Origin: Akkermansia sp.
GTDB taxonomy: Bacteria; Verrucomicrobiota; Verrucomicrobiia; Verrucomicrobiales; Akkermansiaceae
Length of the DNA stretch: 42,853 nt
Direction: 5' to 3'
Assembly (NCBI GenBank): GCA_017555205.1
Contig: JAFZGW010000006.1
Span: forward strand, 1-42,853
Made by a program: the position numbers and the translations under genes. The notes under the pieces are model-generated. The model did no database searches. It worked only from the letters and a program-made list of their open reading frames with translations, and had not been told where the DNA came from. This document shows, in pieces, positions 42,744 to 42,853 of the stretch; within the stretch, counting starts at the first letter, position 1, and each line of letters opens with the position of its first letter.

Positions 42744-42853
42744 ATGACCAATTTTGTGTTTCCGTTGGAGTCTCAGGAAGTATATTTGGCGCAGTTTCAA
42801 GAACAGGTACCTCACATCAAACAACCCGCACGCTTTGGCTTGTATCCGTTTGA
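42744..42853 (+). CDS. 5' end of a divergent gene, cut by the window end
   Basis: ATG 42744 opens a frame of 36 codons still open at the window end (MTNFVFPLESQEVYLAQF, then more). It is divergent from the giant gene, and TTGGAA (42685-42690) with TATATG (42707-42712), 16 nt apart, could be its promoter. The family is not recognisable from this stretch. Confidence 0.5.
   Translation, partial: MTNFVFPLESQEVYLAQFQEQVPHIKQPARFGLYPF

Overview
The window looks like chromosomal DNA of a mucin-adapted member of the Verrucomicrobia, most likely Akkermansia or a close relative. The reasons are a secreted GH109-type glycosidase, a probable N-acetylhexosamine kinase/nucleotidyltransferase pair, a giant autotransporter-repeat protein ending in a PEP-CTERM sorting tail, lipid A (lpxA) and menaquinone genes, and almost no Shine-Dalgarno sequences. 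The taxon is inferred from gene content only; no rRNA or tRNA gene is visible.

Layout. 248-2265 (+): sugar nucleotidyltransferase and sugar kinase, probably salvaging mucin HexNAc. 2355-3951 (+): zinc-ribbon membrane protein and EamA exporter, convergent with zero gap to a minus-strand operon at 6577-3952 (GDP-mannose pyrophosphorylase, ruvX, Tat-type metallo-beta-lactamase-fold protein). 6907-7776 (+): orphan tyrosine-recombinase-like gene without a recognisable nucleophile. 7856-14183 (+): small lipoprotein, hflX, L,D-transpeptidase, yifB/comM, small exported protein, ilvA, maf. 15362-14187 (-): membrane metallophosphoesterase, divergent from coaB-rsgA. 17286-20939 (+): structured leader and Snf2 helicase. 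25264-21032 (-): menD-menB-menC plus a membrane ferredoxin. 25560-27194 (+): GH109-type enzyme and a strong terminator, directly followed by a 643-nt group II intron RNA without a reverse transcriptase. 33109-28187 (-): lpxA, HAD phosphatase, rlmH, mutS, thioesterase. 33291-33701 (+): lipoprotein. 42639-33841 (-): 2932-residue S6-like protease/autotransporter-repeat/PEP-CTERM protein. 42744 to the window end (+): start of a further gene.

Themes. (1) Thirteen promoter-like pairs (TTGxxx, spacer almost always 17, TAxxxT-type -10) can be read by eye. Several put the -10 only 6-10 nt from the start codon, which predicts leaderless mRNAs. (2) The giant gene has an S6-type protease head but a PEP-CTERM tail instead of a beta-barrel. 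A second, out-of-frame PEP-CTERM tail fossil lies just after its stop. (3) The intron folds as group IIC in domains V and VI and sits exactly behind a terminator hairpin, the known habit of that class. (4) The Snf2 leader encodes a possible leaderless 30-codon peptide overlapping a strong hairpin.

Most other genes are ordinary housekeeping genes in compact operons. All functional calls come from motifs and family memory; no searches were run.
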